From: Bacteroidales bacterium | GTDB taxonomy: Bacteria > Bacteroidota > Bacteroidia > Bacteroidales > Lentimicrobiaceae | Direction of reading: 5' to 3' | DNA length: 39,491 nt | NCBI GenBank assembly: GCA_022837485.1 | Contig: JALHHH010000021.1 | Location: 6,488-45,978, forward strand | Part shown: positions 6,946-15,819 of the stretch, piece by piece | Layout of the letters: the number at the start of each line of letters is the position of its first letter | Position numbering within the stretch: position 1 is the first letter of the stretch | Made by a program: the position numbers and the translations under genes | Notes under the pieces: generated by a model | Seen by the model: the letters and a program-made list of their open reading frames with translations, nothing else | Told to the model about the DNA's origin: nothing | Database searches by the model: none

Positions 6946-8028
6946 ATGGACTCATTTACCGATATTTTTTCAAAACCTGAGCTCACAAAACAGGATATTC
7001 TTCAAATGCTTCTTTCTGACGGCGAAAACCGCAGTAAGCTTTTTGCGAAAGCATCTGAAGTGAAGGAGAAATACGTCGGAAATGTTGTCTACTTCCGCGG
7101 ACTAATAGAATTTTCAAACATTTGCAGTAAGAACTGCTTCTATTGCGGCATCCGAAAAGGAAACCGCAAAGTAAAGCGGTACAATCTTCCGGATGAGCAA
7201 ATTATTGAAGCTGCGCGATTTGCCTTCGAAAGTAACTATGGTTCCGTTGTTTTGCAGGGTGGCGAAATTGAAGGTGAAGCATTTACAACTCGCATAGAAA
7301 ATCTCCTCCGTAAAATAAAGGAAGTCTCCGGCGGTAAACTGGGGATAACCTTATCGGTAGGAGAGCAATCCCCTGAGGTTTACCGGCGCTGGTACGAAGC
7401 TGGAGCACATCGTTATCTTCTGCGCATCGAGTCTTCAAACCGTGATTTATATTACAGGATACATCCGGGAGATGAGACCCACCGTTTCGAACGCAGACTT
7501 CAGGCTCTTTACGATCTTCGTGAAGCCGGCTATCAGGTAGGTACCGGTGTCATGATCGGGCTTCCGTTTCAAACTTCGGAGCATCTGGCCGAAGATTTGT
7601 TGTTCATGAAGAAGCTGGATATCGATATGTGCGGAATGGGTCCGTACATAGAGCATGCCGATACTCCTCTGTGGCAATATAGGGGTCAGCTTCTTCCTCT
7701 CGATGAACGATTCGATCTGGCATTGAAGATGATTGCCATCCTGAGAATATTAATGAAGGATATTAATATCGCATCTGCCACTGCTCTTCAGGCCATTGAC
7801 CCCATCGGACGAGAAAAGGCCCTGAAAATCGGAGCCAATATAATTATGCCGAATATCACACCGGGACAGTACAGGAACGATTACAAACTGTATGAAAACA
7901 AGCCGTGTACAGATGAGGAAGCCTCCGATTGTAAAAATTGTCTGGAAGCCAGAATTCATATGTCGGGCAATAAAATCGGCTTTGATGAATGGGGCGATTC
8001 AAAGCACTTTTCGAAACGAATCGAATAA
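6946..8028 (+). CDS. hydE: [FeFe]-hydrogenase H-cluster maturation radical SAM enzyme HydE
   Basis: A radical S-adenosylmethionine enzyme that, with HydG and HydF, builds the H-cluster of [FeFe]-hydrogenase in the cytoplasm. At 360 residues it has normal HydE length. The radical SAM cluster motif CX3CX2C is Cys60, Cys64 and Cys67 (CSKNCFYC), preceded by the family stretch YFRGLIEFSNI. A C-terminal CX7CX2C set (Cys321, Cys329, Cys332) matches the second cluster site known in some HydE proteins. HydF, HydG and the hydrogenase are not in this window. PylB and BioB are related radical SAM families, but the overall sequence fits HydE better. It has its own promoter box and a weak hairpin after it. 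Confidence 0.9.
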   Translation: MDSFTDIFSKPELTKQDILQMLLSDGENRSKLFAKASEVKEKYVGNVVYFRGLIEFSNICSKNCFYCGIRKGNRKVKRYNLPDEQIIEAARFAFESNYGSVVLQGGEIEGEAFTTRIENLLRKIKEVSGGKLGITLSVGEQSPEVYRRWYEAGAHRYLLRIESSNRDLYYRIHPGDETHRFERRLQALYDLREAGYQVGTGVMIGLPFQTSEHLAEDLLFMKKLDIDMCGMGPYIEHADTPLWQYRGQLLPLDERFDLALKMIAILRILMKDINIASATALQAIDPIGREKALKIGANIIMPNITPGQYRNDYKLYENKPCTDEEASDCKNCLEARIHMSGNKIGFDEWGDSKHFSKRIE

Positions 8029-8063
8029 TTCACTAAAAAATTCATGCTGTTTATTTTAGGTGG

Positions 8064-8083
8064 CGGAAGCATTTAAACTTCCG
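8064..8083 (+). terminator. Weak hairpin after hydE
   Basis: A 6-bp stem (CGGAAG 8064-8069, CTTCCG 8078-8083) with an 8-base loop, followed by GTCATTTTGTT. The T-tract is poor, so termination is only possible. The rest of 8029-8221 has no gene I can support. Confidence 0.35.
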
Positions 8084-8221
8084 GTCATTTTGTTGCTTAA
8101 ATGCCGAACCGAAAGCTAAACTTTATGAGGTTTATAAAGCCATTTTTAGAGGATTTGCGATGGGTTTGACGGGAAATTGAAGGTTCTTTGCATGAATATT
8201 GGGCATCATTATTTCCACACC

Positions 8222-8251
8222 TTGCTGTAAAAACGTTTAATGTTAAATTTG
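8222..8251 (+). promoter_or_regulatory. Promoter of thyA (-33 TTG and -7 TAAATTTG)
   Basis: TTG at 8222-8224 and TAAATTTG at 8244-8251 are separated by 19 bases, the expected Bacteroidota spacing. The -7 box ends 18 bases before the ATG at 8270, which rules out the longer reading frame that would start at 8240. Confidence 0.75.
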
Positions 8252-8269
8252 CAGAAACTCAAACTGCCA

Positions 8270-9064
8270 ATGAAGCAATACCACGATCTGCTGAAGCATG
8301 TTCTTGAAACCGGAGTAAGGAAAGAAGATCGCACCGGCACCGGTACCGTCAGCGTGTTTGGATACCAGATGCGATTCGACCTTGAACAGGGTTTCCCCGC
8401 TCTTACTACCAAAAAACTGCACCTTCGGTCTATCATCCATGAACTGCTGTGGTTTCTGAAAGGAGAAACCAATATCCGCTATCTGCACGATAATAACGTA
8501 ACGATCTGGGATGAATGGGCAGATGCCAATGGCGATCTTGGGCCGGTTTACGGACATCAGTGGAGATCCTGGAGATCGGGAGACGGAAATACAATTGATC
8601 AGATTACTGAAGTTGTATCACTGATTAAAAGAAATCCCGACTCCCGGCGCATCATGGTAAGTGCCTGGAATCCGGGAGATATTCATAAAATGGCTCTCCC
8701 TCCCTGTCACGTACTGTTTCAGTTTTATGTGGCAAACGGACGCCTTTCCTGCCAGCTTTATCAGAGAAGTGCAGATATTTTCCTTGGTGTGCCTTTCAAT
8801 ATCGCTTCATATGCGCTGCTTACTATGATGATGGCACAGGTTACCGGACTGAAACCCGGAGAGTTTATTCATACCTTCGGTGACGCCCACATATACCTCA
8901 ATCATCTGGATCAGGTTCAACTTCAGCTCAGCCGCGACTTCCGCCCTCTGCCTCAAATGGTTATCAATCCGGATATCAAGGATATTTTTGGTTTTGCCTT
9001 CAACGATTTCAGCCTGGAAGGTTACGATCCGCACCCACATATTAAAGCTCCCGTTGCCGTTTAG
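8270..9064 (+). CDS. thyA: Thymidylate synthase
   Basis: Makes dTMP from dUMP using methylene-tetrahydrofolate and releases dihydrofolate. The 264-residue length equals that of E. coli ThyA. The N-terminus MKQYHDLLKHVLETG fits the family from the ATG at 8270, and the promoter lies across the alternative upstream start. The catalytic cysteine is in ALPPCHVLFQFYV and the conserved signature QLYQRSADIFLGVPFNIASY follows. The C-terminus is the typical IKAPVAV. folA starts 49 bases downstream and is probably co-transcribed: DHFR recycles the dihydrofolate that ThyA produces, so the pair forms one metabolic unit. Confidence 0.98.
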   Translation: MKQYHDLLKHVLETGVRKEDRTGTGTVSVFGYQMRFDLEQGFPALTTKKLHLRSIIHELLWFLKGETNIRYLHDNNVTIWDEWADANGDLGPVYGHQWRSWRSGDGNTIDQITEVVSLIKRNPDSRRIMVSAWNPGDIHKMALPPCHVLFQFYVANGRLSCQLYQRSADIFLGVPFNIASYALLTMMMAQVTGLKPGEFIHTFGDAHIYLNHLDQVQLQLSRDFRPLPQMVINPDIKDIFGFAFNDFSLEGYDPHPHIKAPVAV

Positions 9065-9113
9065 TGGCATTCTGTTTGCACACATCCGTTCACAATAACA
9101 TCCTATATTGAAA

Positions 9114-9605
9114 ATGAAGCCAATCTCAATCATAGTAGCCATAGCCGACAATCTGGCAATCGGTAAGGATAACAGCCTGCTCTGGCATATACCGGAGGAT
9201 CTTAAACGCTTTAAAAAGCTTACGACAGGTCATACCATTGTCATGGGAAAACGGACTTTCGAATCTCTTCCGCTCCGGCCGCTGCCAAACAGGCGGAGTG
9301 TGGTGATAACCGATGTGGCTGATGAAGAAATTCCCGGATGCACCATGGCCTATTCCATCGATGATGCTATAGGTAAAATGGATGCTGAGCGCGAGAATTT
9401 TATCATCGGGGGCGGAATGGTGTACAAACAGTTCATGCCTCTGGCTGACAGATTGTATCTTACGTTCGTTCACAAGGATTTTGATGCAGATACGTTCTTT
9501 CCCGCAATTGATTTTTCGGAATGGAAAGAGATCAGCAGAGAGGATATTGCTGCTGCAGAAACCCTTGGATTCGATTATTCCTACGTGATTTACGAACGTA
9601 AATAA
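9114..9605 (+). CDS. folA: Dihydrofolate reductase
   Basis: Reduces dihydrofolate to tetrahydrofolate with NADPH. The 163-residue length is normal. Visible family features are ISIIVAIADNLAIGKDNSLLWHIPEDLKRFKKLT, split here as the N-terminal strand IIVAIA, the loop LAIGKDN and the active-site segment WHIPEDL with its conserved acid; then TIVMGKRTFESL and the cofactor-binding FIIGGGMVYKQF. The ATG at 9114 was chosen over a TTG two codons upstream. It follows thyA by 49 bases on the same strand and ends 6 bases from the convergent DUF4249 gene, with no terminator visible between them. Confidence 0.96.
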   Translation: MKPISIIVAIADNLAIGKDNSLLWHIPEDLKRFKKLTTGHTIVMGKRTFESLPLRPLPNRRSVVITDVADEEIPGCTMAYSIDDAIGKMDAERENFIIGGGMVYKQFMPLADRLYLTFVHKDFDADTFFPAIDFSEWKEISREDIAAAETLGFDYSYVIYERK

Positions 9606-9611
9606 ACAGCA

Positions 9612-10481
9612 TTAGTTTTGTCCGGGATCTTCCAGAATATGGAACTGTCCACGGGCTGCTCCAAAATAGCCAAGCCCTCCTTTAATGTTTGTAAAAACCG
9701 GCACAGGCTCAGAGAAAGGATCCTCGCCTTCAAAAGATGATACCGAGCGGTGATACATGTAATAATTCCGGTCGGTTACTGCAATCCAGGCCATGAACTC
9801 CGTTTTTTGACCCACTCCTTCATAATACGAACTTGTTTTGAAGTTGAAATATTCCCCATCCCTGTGAGCATCGCTTGAATAGCGCTCACCCCGGTCGAAG
9901 CCGGGATCAAAGGCTGGATAAATGTTTCCAAATTCATCCTTTAATGAGGTCAGCATTGCAGTAGCATAATAATGTCCTTCGCCAATAATGTCCCGAAACC
10001 TGAAACTGTAGGAAACTGAAAGATTTCCGTATTCTTCCGTAACCGTCCTGGCTGTTACCTCCGGTGCGGGAGGGCTGTCAGCAGGTATCGTACAACTGGC
10101 TTCGGCCCGGTAACCGGATGGTGTAGTGATCAGTAGAGAGTATTCCTGCCCTGCAATAACGGGAAAAAGTCCGGCTTCGATCCGGTAACACTGAGAAGAT
10201 TCATCAAAGGGTATAGTGACCTGCTGATTTCCTGAACTAATGATTACCACGGCGTTTGAAACAGTATCGAGATTGCCCGACTGGTGTGGAGTATAAAGAG
10301 GTGTGCTCAGGAAAAGATAAACCTCGGTTTCGGGAGCTTCAGGAATGAGCACTGCATTTACCACCAGTTTCGGACTACTAACCGGAGCATCCACATCCGA
10401 TATAAGATCTTCACATGCCGTAAGCAATAGGATCGGAAGGACATAAAGGGAGCGAAGAAGATATTTATAAAGTGCTTTCAT
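9612..10481 (-). CDS. DUF4249 domain lipoprotein
   Basis: A 289-residue protein with a lipoprotein signal (LPILLLTACEDL, Cys23) and the DUF4249 pattern: PKLVVNAVLIPEAPETEVYLFLSTPLY, given here as its key segments LVVNAVL and VYLFLSTPLY, followed by Ig-like strands. DUF4249 proteins are nearly always encoded beside a TonB-dependent receptor, and here the gap to the receptor stop is only 4 bases, so the two are translated from one mRNA. By that context it is probably a surface lipoprotein partner of the receptor that helps capture its substrate. The substrate is unknown. There is no SusD-like signature. Confidence 0.88.
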   Translation of the reverse strand: MKALYKYLLRSLYVLPILLLTACEDLISDVDAPVSSPKLVVNAVLIPEAPETEVYLFLSTPLYTPHQSGNLDTVSNAVVIISSGNQQVTIPFDESSQCYRIEAGLFPVIAGQEYSLLITTPSGYRAEASCTIPADSPPAPEVTARTVTEEYGNLSVSYSFRFRDIIGEGHYYATAMLTSLKDEFGNIYPAFDPGFDRGERYSSDAHRDGEYFNFKTSSYYEGVGQKTEFMAWIAVTDRNYYMYHRSVSSFEGEDPFSEPVPVFTNIKGGLGYFGAARGQFHILEDPGQN

Positions 10482-10485
10482 GACT

Positions 10486-12864
10486 TCAGAATTTAATGTT
10501 GTACGAAACAGACGGAATGATCGGAAAGATAGCGACCTGCTTTAGCTTGCTGATGTATTCGCCGTTTTGACGGTACTCGTTTTCTATGAAATAGAAAAAC
10601 GGATTTTTCCGGTTGTAAGCGTTGTAAAAGCCAAGTTCCCAGGTACGTTCAAACCAGCTTCTTTGTTTATGGAATTGCACGGCCAGATCAAGGCGGTGGT
10701 ATGCCTTCATGCGGAAAGCATTCACCCCGCCGTAGTCGGTGACGGTACTGTAGTACCAGTAATACTGATACCCCGTTGTGGATTCAATGTAGTCTTTAAA
10801 CGGGTCGTGCATCGATCCCTGAAACTCTCCAAGAGGAAGCGTAATGGCATTTCCGGTTCCATAAACCCAGGTTCCCGATATGGTGATATTTTTGGAAGCT
10901 TCATAAATCAGCACCAGCGACAGGTCGTGCCTGCGGTCGTGACGGGCAAAGAATTCCTCACCAAAATTGATCTCATCGAATTTCAGTTTTGTCCACGAAA
11001 GTGTATAACCAATCCAGCCGCTAAGTTTGCCCGACTTACGCTGCAGCATGACTTCGGCCCCGTAGGATCGTCCCGACCCATCGGTAACATTGTCCTGCCA
11101 GGTGAAGTTGTTTGCCCCTGAAGGGTCGTCGATCAGTAAAAAGCTTGCCCCGGGTTTATAACCTAAAATATTGCTGCTGGTTTTATAATATCCTTCAAGG
11201 GTAAGCGTAAGGTTTTGCGATACCATATCTTTCGCAACCCCCAGCGACACCTGATTCGAGCGCTGGGGTTTTACCCGGTCGGTGGAAGGTACCCACAAAT
11301 CGGTGGGAAGTCCGATGCCGGTATTGCTAAGCAGATGAATGTACTGATTCATCATGGCATAGGCGGCTTTTAGCGAAAGCCCTTCAACGATAAGATAGTT
11401 GGCGGAAAACCGTGGTTCGGCGGAGAAATAGTTCTTCTTTTCAGCTATAAAATGGCCGAACCGGATGCCCGCATTCATTTGCATCCGATGGTGGAAGTTA
11501 AAATGGTTTTCGATGTAAATTCCGGATTCAAGTGAATTGTATGTGGTTGAGTTTTTGAAATCAAGCAGTGTTTCACTGTCTTTTTCAACAATTGCAGACG
11601 GTGTAAAGAGATGGTTGGTGGTTAGAACGCCGGCTCTGAATAGGTAGTTGGGAGAAAAATGATATTCAAGATCCGATTTAAAGGTTAAATCGCGGATGCC
11701 TGAATAATACTTCAGAGTATAGGTTTCGTTCGAGTATTTTTCTTCGTTGTAGATGGTAAGGTTATAACGGCTGTATATGAGTGAGGTGTTGGTAAAGATA
11801 CGGTTACTGATCAGATGGTTCCAGCGGAGGGTTGCCGTAGCGTTCTGCCAGTATAATCCAGCTTTGTTGTATCCTTTGGAATAATCGTAATTGTATTCGT
11901 CGCGGATATGGAATTTGTCGCGTCCGAAATAGCCCGACAGATATACTTTATTCTTTGGCCCGAAGTCGTAGTTGAGTTTTGCATTAAGATCGTAGAAATA
12001 GTATCCTGCATTTTCATCCTCCGGCATAAATGGTCGGGCAAGCACGTCGATGTATGTACGACGTGCGGAAATGAGAAAAGAGGAGGTGTCCTTTTTTATA
12101 GGTCCTTCCAGTAGTATTCTTGAAGCTATCAGTCCTATGCCGGCCTCTCCGGAAAAGTCTTGTTTGTTCCCGTCTTTCATGGTCATTTCCACAACCGATG
12201 ATAATCTTCCGCCAAAGCGTGCCGGGAATCCGCCCTTGGTTAATTCCACGCTTTTGAGTGCATCGCCGTTGAATACGGAGAAGAATCCGAACAAATGACT
12301 TGCATTGTAAACCGGAGCGTCATCCAGAATTATCAGGTTCTGATCGGGGCCGCCGCCCCTTACATAAAGTCCGCTGCTTCCCTCTGAGCCTTTCTGTACT
12401 CCCGGCAATAGCTGAAGGGCTTTAAAAACATCCTTTTCACCAAGGAGTGCCGGAATGTTACGAATCTGGTGAACAGGCAGCGAAACCATACTCATCTGGT
12501 TGCTTTCGCTTATTCGTTCGGCTTTCAGGGCTGAGATGGTGACTTCACTGAGCATTATCGATGATTCAAGTTCCACATCCGCAAGAACGGAGCCATTGAG
12601 TGAAAAGTCCCGGATTTCCGGATTATACCCCACATACGAATATGTTACACTGTATTCTCCGGCCGGCAAGGTGAGGGAATAGAAGCCATAATTGTTTGTA
12701 ACGGTGCCGGTACGAAGTGCCGGGATGTAAACATTTACTCCGGGCAGTAACTCCCGGCTTCCTTTTTCTCTGACATATCCGCTGATCGAATACCTTGACT
12801 GGGCTGTTAGTTTGTAAACAGGCATAAGCGCTGCAAACAGCAGAAAGAAGGCAATTTTTTGCAT
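10486..12864 (-). CDS. TonB-dependent receptor with carboxypeptidase-like N-terminal domain
   Basis: A 792-residue outer-membrane importer driven by TonB. Order of parts: signal peptide (ending KLTAQ), a CarboxypepD-reg-like beta domain at about 25-105 (ISGYVREKG, LPGVNVYI, GFYSLTLPAG), a plug at about 125-235 (VFKALQLLPGVQ, SSGLYVRGGGPDQN, ILDDAPVYNASHLFG, GGFPARFGGRLSSVVE), then a 22-strand-type barrel ending IIPSVSYNIKF. This plug version is the common Bacteroidota class that pairs with DUF4249 rather than SusD. The downstream DUF4249 gene follows after 4 bases, and the secreted protein gene upstream ends 55 bases before this ATG on the same strand, suggesting a three-gene unit. The substrate is not evident. 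Confidence 0.95.
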   Translation of the reverse strand: MQKIAFFLLFAALMPVYKLTAQSRYSISGYVREKGSRELLPGVNVYIPALRTGTVTNNYGFYSLTLPAGEYSVTYSYVGYNPEIRDFSLNGSVLADVELESSIMLSEVTISALKAERISESNQMSMVSLPVHQIRNIPALLGEKDVFKALQLLPGVQKGSEGSSGLYVRGGGPDQNLIILDDAPVYNASHLFGFFSVFNGDALKSVELTKGGFPARFGGRLSSVVEMTMKDGNKQDFSGEAGIGLIASRILLEGPIKKDTSSFLISARRTYIDVLARPFMPEDENAGYYFYDLNAKLNYDFGPKNKVYLSGYFGRDKFHIRDEYNYDYSKGYNKAGLYWQNATATLRWNHLISNRIFTNTSLIYSRYNLTIYNEEKYSNETYTLKYYSGIRDLTFKSDLEYHFSPNYLFRAGVLTTNHLFTPSAIVEKDSETLLDFKNSTTYNSLESGIYIENHFNFHHRMQMNAGIRFGHFIAEKKNYFSAEPRFSANYLIVEGLSLKAAYAMMNQYIHLLSNTGIGLPTDLWVPSTDRVKPQRSNQVSLGVAKDMVSQNLTLTLEGYYKTSSNILGYKPGASFLLIDDPSGANNFTWQDNVTDGSGRSYGAEVMLQRKSGKLSGWIGYTLSWTKLKFDEINFGEEFFARHDRRHDLSLVLIYEASKNITISGTWVYGTGNAITLPLGEFQGSMHDPFKDYIESTTGYQYYWYYSTVTDYGGVNAFRMKAYHRLDLAVQFHKQRSWFERTWELGFYNAYNRKNPFFYFIENEYRQNGEYISKLKQVAIFPIIPSVSYNIKF

Positions 12865-12919
12865 ATAGGGTTCGTACGTGTTGTGAAATGAAGAATGGAC
12901 CCGGAGCCCCGGAATGGTC

Positions 12920-14179
12920 TTAGGTTTTTTGTTTTTTCTTTTTGGCTGCAGGGAATAAAACGTTGTTAAGAATCAACCGGTATCCCGGTGAGTTCGGATA
13001 CATGTTCAGGTCTGTCGGAGGATCTCCGACCAGGTGCTGATAGTCCTCCGGATCGTGACCTCCATAAAACGTCCAGGTACCCTTACCGTATGCTCCGTGT
13101 ATGTACCTGACCTCGTTGGCGGCTTTGTTCTCACCCATCACTACAGCGTTTGGTTTTACAAAATCTTTGTTAAATGCGGTGGTTTGACCCATAAATCCTT
13201 TGATAACCCTTTCATGGCTCTGAGTGAGCATAGTGGGAACGGGATCCCACTTAGCCGAGAAATCGAATAGGGTGAAGAAGTCGTTGGTCATCATAACCTT
13301 CCGGGTGGTGGTTACATCAATGTTGGAGATTTCGTATTCGTAGGGATTCATTACCAGGCTGAATCCTGTAAATGCAAAACAGTTGTGGTATTCCAGTTTT
13401 TTATTTGCATCCGGATCGGCCGGATCGCCATCGAACATAACATCACATAAATCAATGTTTTCAGCGGCTAAAGCAACGTCGTAACTGTCAGGAGCTGAGC
13501 ACATGGCAAAGAGATAACCGCCTCCCGCCGTAAATTCTCTGATTTTGTGTGCAACGGCTCTTTTAAGATGCGATACCTTACTGAATCCCAGTCTTTCGGC
13601 TGCGGCTTCGGTTTTTCTTACATCTTCCTGATACCAGGGAGCATTGCGGTAGGCTGCCCAGAATTTTCCGTACTGCCCGGTGAAGTCTTCGTGGTGGAGG
13701 TGCAGCCAATCGTACAACGGCAGCACTCCTCCAATAACCTCATCATCGTAAACAACATCATAAGGAATTTCTGCATAGGTAAGTGCCAGAGTAACGGCAT
13801 CGTCCCACGGAAGTTTATTCTTTGGAGTATAAACGGCAATTCTGGGAGCTTTCTGCAGCTTCATCTCGTCCATGTTTGCTGCCGGATCGGCAATTTCAGC
13901 CAATATGGCATCGGCCTGAATGTCAGCAATAACACTAAAGCTAACGCCCCTTACAATGCACTCTGCTTCCAGAACAGAATGCTGCCGGAACATAAAACTT
14001 CCACCCCTGTAATTCAGGAGCCAGCTTACCTCAACGTTCTGTTCGAGTGTCCAGTAAGCAATTCCATAAGCTTTCAGATGATTTTTCTGGGTCTTATCCA
14101 TAGGGATAAGTATGTATGCAGCCATAAGCGGTATGGAAAATAATACCAGTACCAGGGCTGTAAAGAGTTTCTTTTTCAT
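12920..14179 (-). CDS. Secreted protein of the Bacteroidota family labelled 'asparagine synthetase B' (name doubtful)
   Basis: A 419-residue protein with a signal peptide (MKKKLFTALVLVLFSIPLMA) followed by YILIPMDKTQKNHLKAYGIA and WLLNYRGGSF. I recall this N-terminus from many Bacteroidota proteins labelled asparagine synthetase B. Nothing visible supports that reaction: there is no N-terminal catalytic Cys and no ATP-pyrophosphatase motif, and the protein is exported. The middle (about 115-250) reads like a class I glutamine-amidotransferase-type fold (APRIAVYTPKN, IPYDVVYDDEV, FTAGGGYLFAMCSAPD). The ATG at 14179 was preferred over a TTG three codons upstream. The receptor and DUF4249 genes lie downstream on the same strand, so it may act with them. 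Function unknown. Confidence 0.7.
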   Translation of the reverse strand: MKKKLFTALVLVLFSIPLMAAYILIPMDKTQKNHLKAYGIAYWTLEQNVEVSWLLNYRGGSFMFRQHSVLEAECIVRGVSFSVIADIQADAILAEIADPAANMDEMKLQKAPRIAVYTPKNKLPWDDAVTLALTYAEIPYDVVYDDEVIGGVLPLYDWLHLHHEDFTGQYGKFWAAYRNAPWYQEDVRKTEAAAERLGFSKVSHLKRAVAHKIREFTAGGGYLFAMCSAPDSYDVALAAENIDLCDVMFDGDPADPDANKKLEYHNCFAFTGFSLVMNPYEYEISNIDVTTTRKVMMTNDFFTLFDFSAKWDPVPTMLTQSHERVIKGFMGQTTAFNKDFVKPNAVVMGENKAANEVRYIHGAYGKGTWTFYGGHDPEDYQHLVGDPPTDLNMYPNSPGYRLILNNVLFPAAKKKKQKT

Positions 14180-14210
14180 TGCAGGCAACGCGTTATTTAT
14201 GATCTTAAAC

Positions 14211-14239
14211 GCCCGGATAAGCTGTTTTGTTACCCGGGC
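14211..14239 (-). terminator. Possible terminator hairpin after dnaB
   Basis: GCCCGG (14211-14216) and CCGGGC (14234-14239) form a 6-bp stem with a 17-base loop, 36 bases past the dnaB stop on the minus strand. Only GTTTAAG follows, so it is a weak candidate. Confidence 0.35.
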
Positions 14240-14274
14240 TGTAAAAGAATGTGATAAATCGCAGCATAAAATAT

Positions 14275-15807
14275 CTAATACGGAGTTTCATTCTCCTCAT
14301 TCATGTCGTTCATTTTCGACTGTACGGTTACAGTATTAACCGACTGTTCGAAATTGCCGTTAGGGTTCAGACCGGGCTGAAGGTTGTAGTCGGAGGGATC
14401 GAGATCCGTAAATTTGGCGTATTTGCTGATAAATTTTAGAGGGACTTCCTTTAATGCCCCGTTACGGTGCTTGGCTATGATGATTTCGGAATGACCTGCC
14501 AGGCTTTCACCACCATTGTCAACGTTTTGATTGTAGTATTCGGGGCGGTATATGAAAACAACCATGTCGGCATCCTGCTCAATGGCTCCCGATTCACGTA
14601 AGTCCGACAGGAGCGGCTTTTTGTTTGGGCGCTGCTCTACCGAACGGTTTAGCTGGGAAAGTGCGATTACAGGTATATTGAGTTCTTTCGCCAGACTCTT
14701 CAGTGAGCGCGAGATGGTACTTATTTCCTGCTCCCTGTTTCCACTGTTACGGTCGATTCCTGCCGACATAAGCTGAATGTAGTCGATGATGACCAGTTGA
14801 ATGTCGTGTTGAGCCTTTAACCGTCTGCATTTGGCACGCAACTCAAATACCGAGAGAGAAGGAGTGTCGTCGATATAAAGTGGAGCATCAATCAGTGTGT
14901 TGATGCGGGAATTGAGCTGCTCCCATTCGTAATTCTCGAGATTTCCCTTTCTCAGCTTGTCGCCAGGCAGCTGGGCTTCGGCAGAGATAAGCCTTGTTAC
15001 AAGCTGCACGGATGCCATTTCGAGCGAGAAAACGGCGACGGGTCGTTTAAAGTCAACGGCAACGTTACGGGCAATCGTGAGTACAAAGGCCGTTTTTCCC
15101 ATACCAGGACGGGCGGCAACAATAATCAGATCGGAAGGTTGCCAGCCTGCAGTAACCCGGTCAAGCTCGGTAAAGCCGGAAGGTACGCCTGTAAACTGTC
15201 CCGGTTTGTTCTTGGCAGCTTCAATGTTTTTAACCGCATCTCTGACAAGTGAGTGCATGTCCAGATAATTCCTCCTCATGTTGTTTTCCCCCACACTGAA
15301 TAACTGGTTTTCCGCTTTGTCTAGCAGTTCAAAAACATCCGTCGTATCTTCGTATGCATCGTGAATGATGTCAGTGGAAATGCGGATAAGTTCCCTTTGG
15401 ATGAACTTCTGCAGCAGAATACGGGCATGAAATTCCGTATTTGCAGCAGAAGCTATGCGATTTGTAAGCTGGGCAATGTAAAAAGGACCGCCGGCTGCTT
15501 CCAACTCCCCGGTGAATTTCAGTTCGTTGGTGACGGTGAGAATATCTACCGGTTCACCCTTGGAGAACAGACGCGAAACCGCATTAAATATGATCTGGTG
15601 CGACTCTTTGTAAAATGCATCGGGCCTGATCAGATCAATAATAGATGCCAATGCGTCTTTTTCAAGTAAAATGGCCCCTAAAACCGCTTCCTCCAGGTCG
15701 ATGGCCTGTGGCGGGACCTTCCCGTGCTCATAGAACTCATTGATTGCCTTTGACTTAGTCTGTCTTTTGCGTCGCTGATCAGCAAGGGGCGTTCTGTTAT
15801 CTTCCAT
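14275..15807 (-). CDS. dnaB: Replicative DNA helicase DnaB
   Basis: The hexameric ATP-driven helicase that unwinds DNA ahead of the replication fork and recruits primase. At 510 residues it is slightly longer than E. coli DnaB (471). The N-terminal domain (PPQAIDLEEAVLGAIL, about 33-48) is followed by the RecA-like motor: Walker A ARPGMGKTA near residue 235, Walker B-type LVIIDYIQLM, the DnaB signature SQLNRSVEQRPNKKPLLSDL, given here as LSQLNRSVE and LLSDLRESG, and IEQDADMVVF. No intein is present. The C-terminus has an extra tail of about 40 residues. It is divergent from the TlpA-like gene; the only -7 box seen lies right against the start codon. Confidence 0.98.
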   Translation of the reverse strand: MEDNRTPLADQRRKRQTKSKAINEFYEHGKVPPQAIDLEEAVLGAILLEKDALASIIDLIRPDAFYKESHQIIFNAVSRLFSKGEPVDILTVTNELKFTGELEAAGGPFYIAQLTNRIASAANTEFHARILLQKFIQRELIRISTDIIHDAYEDTTDVFELLDKAENQLFSVGENNMRRNYLDMHSLVRDAVKNIEAAKNKPGQFTGVPSGFTELDRVTAGWQPSDLIIVAARPGMGKTAFVLTIARNVAVDFKRPVAVFSLEMASVQLVTRLISAEAQLPGDKLRKGNLENYEWEQLNSRINTLIDAPLYIDDTPSLSVFELRAKCRRLKAQHDIQLVIIDYIQLMSAGIDRNSGNREQEISTISRSLKSLAKELNIPVIALSQLNRSVEQRPNKKPLLSDLRESGAIEQDADMVVFIYRPEYYNQNVDNGGESLAGHSEIIIAKHRNGALKEVPLKFISKYAKFTDLDPSDYNLQPGLNPNGNFEQSVNTVTVQSKMNDMNEENETPY

Positions 15808-15811
15808 AATT

Positions 15812-15819
15812 CAAAAATA
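15812..15819 (-). promoter_or_regulatory. -7 promoter box directly in front of dnaB
   Basis: Reads TATTTTTG on the minus strand and ends 4 bases before the dnaB ATG, which would give a leaderless transcript. It is the only TAnnTTTG match I found on this strand between dnaB and the divergent gene. A -33 element is not clear. Confidence 0.45.

Noticed and set aside
8240..8269. A longer thyA starting at 8240
   Set aside because: The -7 box TAAATTTG overlaps it, and the family N-terminus begins at the ATG at 8270.
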